Position numbers and translations under genes: made by a program
In this document: positions 18,135 through 26,882 of the stretch, one piece after another
Layout: each line of letters starts with the position of its first letter
Numbering within the stretch: position 1 is the stretch's first letter
The notes under the pieces: model-generated
What the model saw: the letters and a program-made list of their open reading frames with translations, nothing else
Database searches by the model: none
What the model was told of the DNA's origin: nothing
Assembly: GCA_965228425.1 (NCBI GenBank)
Contig: OZ245815.1
Span: forward strand, 3,782,001 to 3,846,000
Reading direction: 5' to 3'
DNA length: 64,000 bases
Origin: JAJFJD01 sp965228425
GTDB lineage: Bacteria; Pseudomonadota; Alphaproteobacteria; UBA8366

Positions 18135-18284
18135 TCAGACAGAGAGCTTCCAAGGCTTGAATTTGTTCGTATGAATCGATTTGCCGCTGTTGTGTTCGTC
18201 CAATCGACGGTTCGGATCCGTTGTGACGCCCACATAGTGGCGATCAGGTTCGTTCAGGCTTCGAAGGATGTAGACGTACTGCAT
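18135..18284 (-). pseudogene. Truncated GIY-YIG nuclease family gene
   Basis: Starting at ATG 18284, the frame gives QYVYILRSLNEPDRHYVGVT...RLDEHNSGKSIHT...FKPWKLSV and then stops at TGA 18135-18137. Full-length members of this small family run about 80-95 aa. Past the stop the same frame continues IAFADPAGPA, which matches the expected next segment, then hits another stop, and the usual FERYLKSGSG...AFAKRH end is absent. I read this as a recently inactivated gene. It lies 90 bp downstream of tRNA-Ser. Confidence 0.65.
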
Positions 18285-18294
18285 ATGAGGTCCG

Positions 18295-18369
18295 CCTTCG
18301 CTAAAGCTACGGCGTGACATCCGCCTTCCATCTAACGCCGACGCAATCCCGCCGAAGCCTTGGCGAAGG
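18295..18369. repeat. Imperfect inverted repeat between the GIY-YIG remnant and tRNA-Ser
   Basis: The 20-mer at 18350-18369 (CGCCGAAGCCTTGGCGAAGG) reappears on the opposite strand at 18295-18314 with three mismatches. Each copy is itself nearly palindromic. It may be a dispersed intergenic repeat of this lineage or part of the tRNA terminator. Confidence 0.5.
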
Positions 18370-18373
18370 GGGA

Positions 18374-18462
18374 TGGCGGAGGGAGGGGGACTCGAACCCC
18401 CGCAACGCTGTTACACGTTGACGGATTAGCAATCCGCTGCATTACCGCTCTGCCATCCCTCC
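18374..18462 (-). tRNA. tRNA-Ser(GCT)
   Basis: Minus strand: acceptor GGAGGGA pairs with TCCCTCC, followed by G73 and an encoded CCA (18374-18376). The anticodon stem is GGATT/AATCC with loop TGCTA, so the anticodon is GCT (serine AGC/AGU). A long variable arm and the T-loop GGTTCGAGTCC are present. The length with CCA is 89 nt, normal for class II tRNA-Ser. Confidence 0.95.
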
Positions 18463-18849
18463 GCAGGATGGGCGGCCGCCAGGACGGCGGCGGGGCCGGT
18501 GGGCAAGCGATGTAACGTGCCGCCCCGTCCCTGTCAATGTCCGCCATGGCCGATCACGCGGAAACCGCCGGGATTTGTCGGGTGCCGGCTTTTCCGTCCC
18601 AATCCTTCGCAATCCGGCAGCGCGTAATTCAGTGGCCCCGAAACCGGATTTCTGATTGTTTAGCGGAACCACCGGCCTGCCGCGCCGCTCCGCGGCACCC
18701 GCCGCCCGCCCCCACCGTCAACCAGGGAAAATCCATGCGCCGCGAGTCCCCGATGCCTATGATTGCGCGGAAGGTCGCACAGCATAAGGCACAGGCCGTG
18801 GATACGCGCAGCAACCGGTGTCGCGGCACCGGCCCCGCCCCCGCCGGAC
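18463..18849. other. Intergenic region upstream of tRNA-Ser and of the DHA2 exporter
   Basis: 387 bp with divergent promoters expected: tRNA-Ser to the left, exporter to the right. A 46-codon frame (18735-18875) has CAGGGA upstream but resembles nothing and runs into the exporter gene, so I do not call it. No regulator gene is present. Confidence 0.4.
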
Positions 18850-20364
18850 ATGGGTATGGACGCCGCCCGGCCTGACGCCATAACGCCCGGCCGCCGCTTC
18901 GTGCTGACGGTGGGGCTGATGCTGGCCACCGGGCTGCAGTTCATGGACGGCACGGTCGTGGCCATCGTGCTGAACCACATGCAGGGCAGCCTCTCGGCCA
19001 CGCGCGACCAGATTTCCTGGGTCGCCACCGCCTATCTGGTCACCGCCGCGATGTTCATGCCGCTCGCCGGCTGGCTGGCGGGCTATATCGGGCGGCGGCG
19101 CATGCTGCTGTTCGGCGTTTTCGTCTACGGCATCCTGTCGGCGATCTGCGGCCTGACCGAAAATTTGGAACAGCTCATCCCGATCCGCGTGGTCCTGGGT
19201 CTGTGCGGCGCGATCCTGGTGCCGCTGTCGCAGGCGGCGATGCTGGACATCTACCCGCGGGAGAAGCACGGCATCGCACTCGGCCTGTGGGGCGTCGCGA
19301 CCACGCTCGGCCCCGCGATCGCGCCGCTGATGGCCGGCTACCTGGCCGAGGTCTACAGCTGGCGCTACGCCTTCTATGCGGTGATGCCGTTCGGCTTCGT
19401 CTCGTTCCTGATCATGCTGCCGCTGCTGCCCGAAGGCGAGCGGCAGGAACGGCGCTTCGATTTCCTGGGCTTCTTCCTGCTGACCTTGTCGGTCGGCGCG
19501 CTGCAGCTCCTGATCAACCGGGGTGAACGCGAGGACTGGTTCTACTCGACGGAGATCATCGTCTATGCCGCGATTTCGATCGCCGGCATCTACATGTTCA
19601 TCGTGCACACGAGCTTCGCGAAGCAACCCTTTCTGAACCTGTCGCTTTTGCGGAACAAGAACTACCTGGCCGGATTGCTGCTGGTGGCGCTATCGGGTCC
19701 GACGCAATTCGCCACCGTGCTCATCATGCCGATCCTGGTGCAAGTGGTGTACGGCTACCCGATCCTGACCACCGGCATCATCATGGCGCCGCGCGGTTTC
19801 GCCACCATCCTGTCGATGGCCATGGCCGGCTGGCTGACCACGCGGATGGACACGCGGGTCTTGATGATCTCCGGGTTCCTGATTCTCGTCGCGTCCAACT
19901 ACGCAGTTGCCGTGTTCGGCACCGAGGTCGGGATGTGGGATGTGATCATCGCGTCCTTCGGCCAGGGATTCGGCATGGGCTTCACCATGGTGCCGCTCAG
20001 CGCCATCGCCTATTCGACGCTGACCTCGGCGCAGCGGCCCGAGGCAGCAGCCCTGTTCAACCTGACCCGCGGCATGAGCGGTGCGATGGCCGTGGCGCTG
20101 CTGATCGCGGTGCTGACCCGGTCCAGCCAGGTGACGCGCAGCGACTTGGTGGGCTTCGTGACGCCGCTGCGCGACGTGCTGCAAGACCCCACCACGCCGA
20201 TCCTGTGGAGCATCGAATCCCTGCGCGGCCTCGCGGCGCTGGACAACGAACTGTCGCGGCAGGCGTTGCTGGTCGCCTTTCAGAACAGTTTCCTAATCAT
20301 GGTGGTGGTGCCGATCATGGGAATCGTGCTGACCCTGATGCTCGGCAAACAGAAGACGAACTGA
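18850..20364 (+). CDS. DHA2 family MFS drug exporter (EmrB/QacA type)
   Basis: A 504-aa, about 14-helix major facilitator of the DHA2 family. Motifs include LQFMDGTVVAIVLNHMQGSL in helix 1 (the family D-x-T-I/V-V-N-V-A-L position), WVATAYLVTAAMFMPLAGWLAGYIGRRRM and GVATTLGPAIAPLMAGYL in helix 5 (antiporter motif C). EmrB pumps usually pair with a HlyD-like EmrA, and none is adjacent. The ATG at 18850 is used; the frame extends upstream to TTG 18763 without family similarity. Confidence 0.9.
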   Translation: MGMDAARPDAITPGRRFVLTVGLMLATGLQFMDGTVVAIVLNHMQGSLSATRDQISWVATAYLVTAAMFMPLAGWLAGYIGRRRMLLFGVFVYGILSAICGLTENLEQLIPIRVVLGLCGAILVPLSQAAMLDIYPREKHGIALGLWGVATTLGPAIAPLMAGYLAEVYSWRYAFYAVMPFGFVSFLIMLPLLPEGERQERRFDFLGFFLLTLSVGALQLLINRGEREDWFYSTEIIVYAAISIAGIYMFIVHTSFAKQPFLNLSLLRNKNYLAGLLLVALSGPTQFATVLIMPILVQVVYGYPILTTGIIMAPRGFATILSMAMAGWLTTRMDTRVLMISGFLILVASNYAVAVFGTEVGMWDVIIASFGQGFGMGFTMVPLSAIAYSTLTSAQRPEAAALFNLTRGMSGAMAVALLIAVLTRSSQVTRSDLVGFVTPLRDVLQDPTTPILWSIESLRGLAALDNELSRQALLVAFQNSFLIMVVVPIMGIVLTLMLGKQKTN

Positions 20365-20380
20365 CGGCCCGCTCGGGCCG
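20365..20380 (+). terminator. Hairpin just after the exporter stop
   Basis: CGGCCC-GCTC-GGGCCG begins 1 nt after the TGA and is followed after 11 nt by TTTT. It is in the 45-bp gap between convergent genes and could terminate the exporter transcript. Confidence 0.5.
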
Positions 20381-20409
20381 CCAGCCCGCCGCTTTTCCCG
20401 GTCGGACGA

Positions 20410-21072
20410 TCAGTCGACGGGTTGCGCCACGAACCGCATGTACGGTTTCGGCGCCCGCCAGCCGTCGGGATACTTCTTCTTCGCGTCGTCGTCGGAAACG
20501 GTGGGGACGATGATCACCTCGTCGCCCTGGTTCCAGTTCACCGGCGTCGCGACCGCGTGGTTCGCGGTGAGCTGCACGGAATCCAACACGCGCAGGATTT
20601 CGTCGAAGTTACGGCCCGTCGCCATCGGATAGGAGATGACGAGCTTCACCTTCTTGTCCGGTCCGACGATGAAGACATTCCGCACGGTTTGGTTGTCGGC
20701 GGCGGTACGGCCCTCAGAACTCTCGCCGGCACCGGCCGGCAGCATGCCGTAGGCCTTGGCCACGGCCAGGTCCTTGTCGCCGATCAGCGGATAGTTCGGC
20801 CGGTGGCCGGTCGCGTCCTCGATGTCCTGCACCCAGCGCTCATGGTCACCGACCGGATCGACGCTCAAGCCCATGATCTTGCAGTTCCGCTTCTCGAACT
20901 CCGGCTTCATCTTCGCCATGTAGCCGAGTTCGGTGGTGCAGACCGGGGTGAAATCCTTCGGATGCGAAAACAGCACGGCCCAGGAATCGCCGACCCAATC
21001 GTGAAAACCGATCGTGCCGTCCGTGGTCTCGGCCTGAAAATCAGGTGCGGTATCGCCAATTTGTAGCGTCAT
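20410..21072 (-). CDS. Peroxiredoxin, 1-Cys (Prx6) type
   Basis: A 220-aa thiol peroxidase. The peroxidatic Cys is in SHPKDFTPVCTTELGYM (residue about 46). The long C-terminal part with WNQGDEVIIVPTVSDDDAKKKYPDGWRAPKPYMRF is diagnostic for the Prx6/1-Cys group. It reduces H2O2 and organic hydroperoxides in the cytosol. The ATG at 21072 is fixed by GGGAG 7 nt upstream; the longer frame to 21138 is rejected. Confidence 0.93.
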   Translation of the reverse strand: MTLQIGDTAPDFQAETTDGTIGFHDWVGDSWAVLFSHPKDFTPVCTTELGYMAKMKPEFEKRNCKIMGLSVDPVGDHERWVQDIEDATGHRPNYPLIGDKDLAVAKAYGMLPAGAGESSEGRTAADNQTVRNVFIVGPDKKVKLVISYPMATGRNFDEILRVLDSVQLTANHAVATPVNWNQGDEVIIVPTVSDDDAKKKYPDGWRAPKPYMRFVAQPVD

Positions 21073-21334
21073 TGTTGTGCTCCCAAATGCCCATTGAAAT
21101 GATGTATCGATCGCAAACTGCCGGGTTGGTCCCTCCATGCGTCGCGGCGCGCATGTTTAACCTACATTGGGATAAAATCCCGACGCGCAACCGGGCAGCT
21201 CGATCTTCAACGCTAAAACACTACACGGAATTACTGCGGCGATCGAAATCACAAAACCGTTTGATCGATTGCCGGCGCCCGCGCGCACGATGCTACAGTG
21301 CACCAACGACAACACCAACGCGGGAGGCAATACG

Positions 21335-21622
21335 ATGGCAGCCTATGTGATCGCCCAAATCAGCATCCACGACCCCACGACATTCAAGCGGTATCAGGCG
21401 GAGGTACCGGACACGATCGAACGGTACGGCGGCAAGTATCTCGTGCGTGGCGGCGACGTGACACCGCAGGAGGGCAACTGGACGCCGGACCGCGTCGTCG
21501 TGCTGGAATTCCCCAACATGGCGACGCTGAAGAAGTGGTACGACTCGGACGACTATCAGGCGATCATCAAATACCGCACCGACGCCGCCGACGGCGACAT
21601 GATCTTTGTCGAAGGGGTTTGA
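21335..21622 (+). CDS. DUF1330 domain-containing protein
   Basis: A 95-aa ferredoxin-like dimeric alpha-beta barrel protein (AAYVIAQISIHDPTTFKRY, GGKYLVRGG, LEFPNMATLKKWYDSDDYQAI). Function is unknown; it is common in alphaproteobacteria. GGGAGG lies 7 nt before the ATG. It converges with the rhomboid gene. Confidence 0.9.
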   Translation: MAAYVIAQISIHDPTTFKRYQAEVPDTIERYGGKYLVRGGDVTPQEGNWTPDRVVVLEFPNMATLKKWYDSDDYQAIIKYRTDAADGDMIFVEGV

Positions 21623-21635
21623 CGACTAGCGCCGC

Positions 21636-22328
21636 CTAATGCGGCGTGCCCTGGTCGAACAAGGGCACGCTGCGATCGCGGAACGGGATGACCAGGAGCG
21701 CGCCGGCGGCGAACCCGCCGATATGCGCCCACCACGCGACCTGTCCGCCACCGCCGGCCCAGACGCTGAACACCTGGAACCCGAGCCACAGCGCCAGCAC
21801 GAAATGCGCCGACACATAGAGCGGGAACCATTTCAGCACGATCACCAGCACCTTCACCTTCGGGTGCAGCATCAAATAGGCGCCCATGACACCGGCCACC
21901 GCGCCGCTCGCGCCGATGGTCGGCGACTTGAGATCCGGCAGCATGAGCGCATGCGCGTAACCCGCCGCCGCACCGCACAACAAATAGAACAGCAGGAACT
22001 TCCAATGCCCCATCGAGTCTTCGATATTGTCGCCGAAGACCCACAGGAACAGCATGTTGCCCAACAGGTGCCACCAATCCGCATGCAGGAAGATCGAGGT
22101 CAGCAGCGTCAACTCGGCGGTAATTGGAAACAGCCGCGGGTCGAGCTCGTCCGGGCCGACCAGCACCGACGGAATCACGCCATAGACCAGCACCGCCCGC
22201 TCCACCATTGCGCCCGATAAGCTGGCTTGCCACAGGAAAACCAGCACGGTTACGACCATGATCCCGATCGTCATGAACTGATACGGGATGATCCGCAGCG
22301 GATTCCGGTCGAAGATGGGAAACAGCAT
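21636..22328 (-). CDS. Rhomboid family intramembrane serine protease
   Basis: A 230-aa, six- or seven-helix membrane protease. The conserved HLLGNMLFLWVFGDN lies in helix 2. The nucleophile Ser is in GASGAVAGVMGAYL and the catalytic His in WWAHIGGFAAGALL. It cleaves substrates inside the membrane; the targets are unknown. It lies 10 bp downstream (leftward) of the aconitase-like gene on the same strand. Confidence 0.92.
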   Translation of the reverse strand: MLFPIFDRNPLRIIPYQFMTIGIMVVTVLVFLWQASLSGAMVERAVLVYGVIPSVLVGPDELDPRLFPITAELTLLTSIFLHADWWHLLGNMLFLWVFGDNIEDSMGHWKFLLFYLLCGAAAGYAHALMLPDLKSPTIGASGAVAGVMGAYLMLHPKVKVLVIVLKWFPLYVSAHFVLALWLGFQVFSVWAGGGGQVAWWAHIGGFAAGALLVIPFRDRSVPLFDQGTPH

Positions 22329-22338
22329 GTTTACCGGC

Positions 22339-24324
22339 TCACGCGACCGCCGATTTCGGGTCGCCGCCGCGCGGCAGCTTGTCCCGGCCCCAGTTGATCA
22401 ATCCACCCGATACCAGGATTTCGATCTGGCGTGGCGTCAACGCGTGTTCGACCGCGATCTCACCCTTTCCTGTGACGGCAAGCGTGAATCGCTGTTGCGC
22501 CGGCAGCAGATCATGCACGCCGTCCAATGCCAGGACATCGCCCTGGTCCAGCCGGTCATAGTCCGCCGGTTCGGCGAAGGTCAGCGGCAGAACGCCCGCG
22601 TTGATCAGGTTCTGCCAATAGATGCGGGCAAAACTCTTGGCGAGCACGATCTTCGCGCCGAGATACTGCGGGCACAGCACCGCATGAACCCGGCTAGATC
22701 CCTGTCCAAAGTTCTCGCCGCCGAGGATGAGATGTCCCGACGTGTCCTTCACCGCCATCGCCCGGTCGGCATAGGTTTCGTCGTCCCGCATCAAGGTGAA
22801 TTCGGCGGTCTTTTGCACATTGCTGCGGTACGGCAATATCTGCGCGCCCGCCGGCGCGATCGCATCGGTCGAGACGTCGTCGCCGAGCTTGATGAGGATC
22901 GGCGCCGCCACATCGCCGGGAAACGGATCGATCAGCGGCAGCGACGCCGTATGCGCACCCTTCTCGATCGCGACCGTGCGTGCCTCTTCCACCGGCACGG
23001 GCGCGATCAACGCCTTGTCGAGCCGGATCGGATCGGTCGGCGGCGTGACCTCGGGATAGGGCATATCCAGGTCGCGCGGATCGGTGATCACCCCGGTTAG
23101 CGCAGCGGCGGCGGCGGTTTCCGGACTGCACAGGAAGACCCGGTCTTCCTTCACCCCGGACCGGCCGTCGAAGTTGCGCGGTGTCGTGCGCAGCGAATTC
23201 TTGCCGGCCGCCGGGGACTGTCCCATCCCATGGCAACCGTTGCAGCCGGCCTGATGCAGGCGCGCCCCGGCTTGGATGAAGTTGGCGAGCAGGCCCTCGT
23301 TCATCAAATTCGCCAACATCTCGCGCGAACTCGGATTGATGTCGAAGGACACGCCGGGCGCGACCTGCCGCCCTTCGACCATCTGCGCGGCGACCGCGAA
23401 ATCGCGGTATCCGGGGTTGGCGGAAGAGCCTATATAGGCCTGATAAACGGGCTCGCCGGCAATCTCCCGCACCGGCACCACATTGCCGGGACTGGTAGGT
23501 TTGGCGATCAGCGGCTCCAGACTCGAGAGGTCGATCTCCTCATGCACGTCGTAGCTCGCGCCCTCGTCCGCTAGGATCTCGGTCCAGTCGTCCTCGCGCC
23601 CGACCAACCGCAGGAAGTCGAGCGCCGCACCGTCGGATGGAAACACGCTGGTGGTCGCCCCCAGTTCGGCGCCCATGTTGGCGATGACGTGCCGGTCCAT
23701 CGCGCTGAGGCAATCCAATCCGGGTCCGTAATATTCGATCACCCGGCCCAGGCCGCCGGTCACGCCGTGGCGGCGCAGCATTTCCAGGATCACGTCCTTG
23801 GCGCTGACCCAGTCGGGCAGGCTGCCGGTCAGTTTCACGCCCCAAACTTCCGGCATGCGGATGTACACCGGCATCCCGGCGAGCGACATGGCGACCTCGA
23901 TGCTGCCCGCGCCCATGCCGATCATGCCGAGCGACCCTGCGGCGCAGCTATGGCTGTCCGACCCAAGCAAAAGCGCCCCCGGCTTGCCGAGACGTTCCAT
24001 GTGCACCGGGTGGCTGATGCCGTTGCCCGGCGGGCTGAAATACATCCCGAACCGCGCCGCCGCCGTCCGCAGGAAGGTGTGGTCGTCCGCGTTCTTGTTG
24101 TCGGTCTGCAGCAGGTTGTGATCGACATACTGGCAGGCGGCGTCGGTCCGAACCCGATCGATATCCATCGCCTCCAATGCGAGCATGCTGAGCGTGCCCA
24201 ACGCATCCTGCAGCAAGCCCTGGTCGACCCGCAGGCCGATTTCAGCGCCCGGCGTCATCTCGCCGGAGACGAGATGCGCTTCGATCAATTTTTCCGCGAC
24301 GTTGCGCGCCGTCTTGTTGGTCAT
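22339..24324 (-). CDS. Aconitate hydratase, Aquifex-type
   Basis: A 661-aa enzyme of the short aconitase subgroup: it contains GSDSHSCAAGSLGMIGMGAGSIEVA, a swivel domain and GGENFGQGSSRVHAVL near the C-terminus (the domain-4 GSSR motif). It would isomerise citrate/isocitrate or a related hydroxyacid using a 4Fe-4S cluster. The cluster Cys pair GCNGCHG is present, but the third Cys expected in IGSCTN is Ser (IGSSANPG, codon at 23422-23424). This may mark a subgroup with different chemistry. It is upstream of the rhomboid gene and downstream of the GST on the same strand. Confidence 0.85.
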   Translation of the reverse strand: MTNKTARNVAEKLIEAHLVSGEMTPGAEIGLRVDQGLLQDALGTLSMLALEAMDIDRVRTDAACQYVDHNLLQTDNKNADDHTFLRTAAARFGMYFSPPGNGISHPVHMERLGKPGALLLGSDSHSCAAGSLGMIGMGAGSIEVAMSLAGMPVYIRMPEVWGVKLTGSLPDWVSAKDVILEMLRRHGVTGGLGRVIEYYGPGLDCLSAMDRHVIANMGAELGATTSVFPSDGAALDFLRLVGREDDWTEILADEGASYDVHEEIDLSSLEPLIAKPTSPGNVVPVREIAGEPVYQAYIGSSANPGYRDFAVAAQMVEGRQVAPGVSFDINPSSREMLANLMNEGLLANFIQAGARLHQAGCNGCHGMGQSPAAGKNSLRTTPRNFDGRSGVKEDRVFLCSPETAAAAALTGVITDPRDLDMPYPEVTPPTDPIRLDKALIAPVPVEEARTVAIEKGAHTASLPLIDPFPGDVAAPILIKLGDDVSTDAIAPAGAQILPYRSNVQKTAEFTLMRDDETYADRAMAVKDTSGHLILGGENFGQGSSRVHAVLCPQYLGAKIVLAKSFARIYWQNLINAGVLPLTFAEPADYDRLDQGDVLALDGVHDLLPAQQRFTLAVTGKGEIAVEHALTPRQIEILVSGGLINWGRDKLPRGGDPKSAVA

Positions 24325-24345
24325 GCTTTCCTCCGCTCTGCGCCG

Positions 24346-25059
24346 CTAGGCGTTTTGATGCGCCTTATACTGCGCGTCGCCGAACATCCATTTGCGCTCT
24401 TCCTCGGACATCCCGGCATTGGCCGGGCGCTGATGCTCGACCAGCACCTCGGCGCCGCGCTGCACCGCCGGCCGGTCGGCCACCGCATCGAACCACCGTT
24501 TGACGTTCGCAAAATCGTTGATGTCCTGACCTTGTTTATGCAGGTTCCGCAGCCAGGGCCATGTCGCGATGTCGGCAATCGTATAGGCGTCGCCCGCCAG
24601 ATAGTCGGCCGTGCCGAGCCGCTTATTGAGCACGCTGAGAAGCCGGCCCGCCTCCTTCGTGTAGCGCTCGGCCGAATAGACGTGCTGTTCTTCCGCGTAG
24701 CCCCGGAAATGGTTGGCCTGTCCGAACATCGGCCCGACACCGCCCATCTGGAACATCAACCATTGCATGGCGTGGTAGCGCGGCTCGCCCGCCGCCGGCA
24801 GCAGGTCGCTGCCGGTCTTCTCGGCGAGATAGAACAGGATCGCGCCGCTCTCGAACAGGCTCATCGGCTGGCCGCCGGGGCCGTCCTGGTCGATGATCGC
24901 CGGGATCCGGTGGTTCGGGTTGATCTTCAGGAAATGGTCCTGGAACTGCTCGCCCTTGCCGATGGCAATCGGGTGCACGGTGTAGTCGAGCCCCACCTCT
25001 TCCAGCATGATGTGGACCTTATGCCCGTTCGGCGTCGGCCATGTGTAAACGTCGATCAT
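24346..25059 (-). CDS. Glutathione S-transferase, YfcG/Ure2-like disulfide-bond oxidoreductase
   Basis: A 237-aa GST. The N-terminal thioredoxin fold has YTWPTPNGHKVHIMLEEVGLDYTVHPI, with the TPNG turn of the Nu-class (YfcG, YghU) enzymes, and FLKINPNHRIPAIID; the C-terminal helical domain has AYTIADIATWPWL. Nu-class proteins reduce disulfides with glutathione rather than conjugating. The ATG at 25059 has AGAGG 6 nt upstream. Confidence 0.88.
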   Translation of the reverse strand: MIDVYTWPTPNGHKVHIMLEEVGLDYTVHPIAIGKGEQFQDHFLKINPNHRIPAIIDQDGPGGQPMSLFESGAILFYLAEKTGSDLLPAAGEPRYHAMQWLMFQMGGVGPMFGQANHFRGYAEEQHVYSAERYTKEAGRLLSVLNKRLGTADYLAGDAYTIADIATWPWLRNLHKQGQDINDFANVKRWFDAVADRPAVQRGAEVLVEHQRPANAGMSEEERKWMFGDAQYKAHQNA

Positions 25060-25212
25060 GAGCACCCTCTTACCTAGTCAAGACGATAGGCGGCGAATTC
25101 TGGGATATACTTCTTCATCGCCGGGGCTTGTACAAGCGCGCACCACGGAATGTGATCTGGGGAATGCGGTCCGGCGGATTTTAACACGATAGACCCGCCA
25201 GGAGAGAAACCC

Positions 25213-26106
25213 ATGCTGCCGTCCCTCGACCGCTTTCCCTATTCGCCGATCCGCGAACGTCCCGACTTCACCTGGCCCGGCGGCAAGCGGGTCGCGGTCC
25301 ATATCGCCATCAACCTCGAGCATTTCATCTTCGGCGGCGGCGGGGTCAACCTGGACCGCGAAACCCCGCCGCCGAACCACCGCAGCTACCTTTGGCGGGA
25401 ATACGGCAACCGGGTCGGGATCTGGCGCCTCTTGGACCTGTTCGACGAACTCGAAATCCCCATGGGCGTGATCGCGAACAGCGCGATCTACGAACATTGC
25501 CCCGACGTGATGGACGCCTTCCGCGCCCGGGGCGACGAGGTGATTGGCCACGGCAAGACCAACTCGAAGCCGCAATCGGAAATGGACGAATCCGAGGAAT
25601 CCGCGATGATCGCGGAGGCGACGAAAATCATTGCCGACGCCGAGGGCGAGATGCCGCTCGGCTGGCTCAGCCCCTATCTCATGCCGTCCAACGTGACGCC
25701 CGATTTGTTGAAGGAAGCTGGCTACACCTATTTCCTCGACTGGGGCTTGTGCGACGATCAGCCATTCTGGTCGCGCACGCGGTCCGGTCCGCTGCTCAGC
25801 GTGCCCTACACCATCGAGTTGAACGACCAACCGGCGATGATCTACCGGCGCGACCGGCCCCGCGACTTCGCCGAAATGTCGATCGATCACGTCGACGAGC
25901 ATATCCGCGGCGCAAAATCCTTTTCGACCGTCTGCGTGATTTCGCTGCACAGCTTCATCGTCGGCCAGCCCTTTCGACTCGGGCACCTGCGGCGGGTGCT
26001 GGACCACATAAAGACTCGGGAGTCGGAGATTTGGCTGACCCGGCCCGGCGAGATCGCGAAACACTATATGGCGCTGCCCGACGACGCTCAGCTGAAGGCG
26101 GAATAG
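25213..26106 (+). CDS. Polysaccharide deacetylase (CE4-fold) family protein
   Basis: A 297-aa NodB-fold hydrolase of the group that includes allantoinase PuuE-like proteins: RPDFTWPGGKRVAVHIAINLEHF, RVGIWRLLDLFDELEIPMGVIANSAIYEHCPDVMDAFRARGDEVIGHG, and GWLSPYLMPSNVTPDLLKEAGYTYFLDW. This subgroup acts on small amides as often as on polysaccharides. AGGAGAG precedes the ATG. It is divergent from the GST gene. Confidence 0.82.
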   Translation: MLPSLDRFPYSPIRERPDFTWPGGKRVAVHIAINLEHFIFGGGGVNLDRETPPPNHRSYLWREYGNRVGIWRLLDLFDELEIPMGVIANSAIYEHCPDVMDAFRARGDEVIGHGKTNSKPQSEMDESEESAMIAEATKIIADAEGEMPLGWLSPYLMPSNVTPDLLKEAGYTYFLDWGLCDDQPFWSRTRSGPLLSVPYTIELNDQPAMIYRRDRPRDFAEMSIDHVDEHIRGAKSFSTVCVISLHSFIVGQPFRLGHLRRVLDHIKTRESEIWLTRPGEIAKHYMALPDDAQLKAE

Positions 26107-26248
26107 TTTACAATCTCAACGGACTAGCGCATTTTCCTAAGAGTATTTCCCCGATTCCCACGCCGGCCCGGCGGGCGATTTTCGTCGCATAACAATTCAC
26201 CCGCCGCGTCGGCTGGTGTAGTCTTGGCGGTTCATGCCTCACTTTTCC

Positions 26249-26257
26249 GAGGGGAAG
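26249..26257 (+). promoter_or_regulatory. Shine-Dalgarno site that points to an AUC start
   Basis: GAGGGGAAG with its AGGGG core 7 nt before the in-frame ATC at 26262. From the preceding in-frame stop (26190-26192) to 26358 the DUF2786 frame contains no ATG, GTG or TTG. Confidence 0.55.
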
Positions 26258-26261
26258 TTCC

Positions 26262-26801
26262 ATCACGAAGCCCTTCACCGAGGACGAGCAGCAGCGCTTC
26301 CGCAATCTGCTCGAACTCGCGAACAGCAGCGCGTACCAAGGGGAACGCGACAACGCGATGGCCGCCGCCGAGCGGTTGGCCAAACGCCATGGCATGACGA
26401 TCGAGGAAGCGGCCGCCGGCGGCATGCAAGCGCCGCGGCCCGAATACGACCGGCAGAGCCCCGGCGTCGCGCAAGAGCGCGAATTCGCGCATGTCGTCCA
26501 CCTGATGGATTACCAGATCCAACTCGATAAGGCCCGCATCGCCGAAGCGACCGAACGCGCGGTCGAACGCGGCCTAAACCTCGAGCCGCACCCGGCCAAA
26601 ACCCGGCCGAAGCCGATCCGTAATTGGCAGACGTCCCGGAGTCAGCGGCGCATGAATCCGCACCGGCACGCCCATGTCCTGCTGACGGAGACGTCGATGC
26701 CGATCGAGGAAATCGCCAGTCTTACAGGGCTGGATGTATATAAGATCGCGGGAATGAAACTAAAACTCCGCGAACAGGGCAAAGGCCGCAAGGCCGGCTG
26801 A
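26262..26801 (+). CDS. DUF2786-like domain protein, probable AUC start
   Basis: 179 aa if started at ATC 26262. The N-terminal domain (FRNLLELANSSAYQGERDNAMAAAERLAKRHGMTIEEAA) matches DUF2786, a short helical domain found in phage and bacterial proteins. The C-terminus (MPIEEIASLTGLDVYKIAGMKLKLRE) looks like a helix-turn-helix, suggesting DNA binding. The only canonical start, ATG 26358, falls inside the DUF2786 domain and would remove 32 residues. The ATC has a good ribosome binding site, hence the start chosen. An ATG at 26234 is in another frame. Confidence 0.72.
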   Translation: MTKPFTEDEQQRFRNLLELANSSAYQGERDNAMAAAERLAKRHGMTIEEAAAGGMQAPRPEYDRQSPGVAQEREFAHVVHLMDYQIQLDKARIAEATERAVERGLNLEPHPAKTRPKPIRNWQTSRSQRRMNPHRHAHVLLTETSMPIEEIASLTGLDVYKIAGMKLKLREQGKGRKAG

Positions 26802-26882
26802 CGCGGGTCCGGCCGCTCACGTCTAACCCGGCTGTTCGCTCTGCGGCGACGAATTCAGCGTCAGACCTGACAGGGGAGCAGC

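Noticed and set aside
18135..18137. The TGA in the GIY-YIG frame as a second selenocysteine codon
   Set aside because: The frame hits another stop about ten codons later, the family has no Sec or Cys at that place, and the expected C-terminus is missing.
18735..18875. 46-codon ORF upstream of the DHA2 exporter as a leader peptide
   Set aside because: A CAGGGA site precedes it, but there is no attenuator-like hairpin and the sequence resembles nothing.
26234..26530. 98-aa plus-strand ORF starting at ATG 26234
   Set aside because: It is in a different frame from the DUF2786 protein and its product is Arg/Ala-rich shadow sequence.
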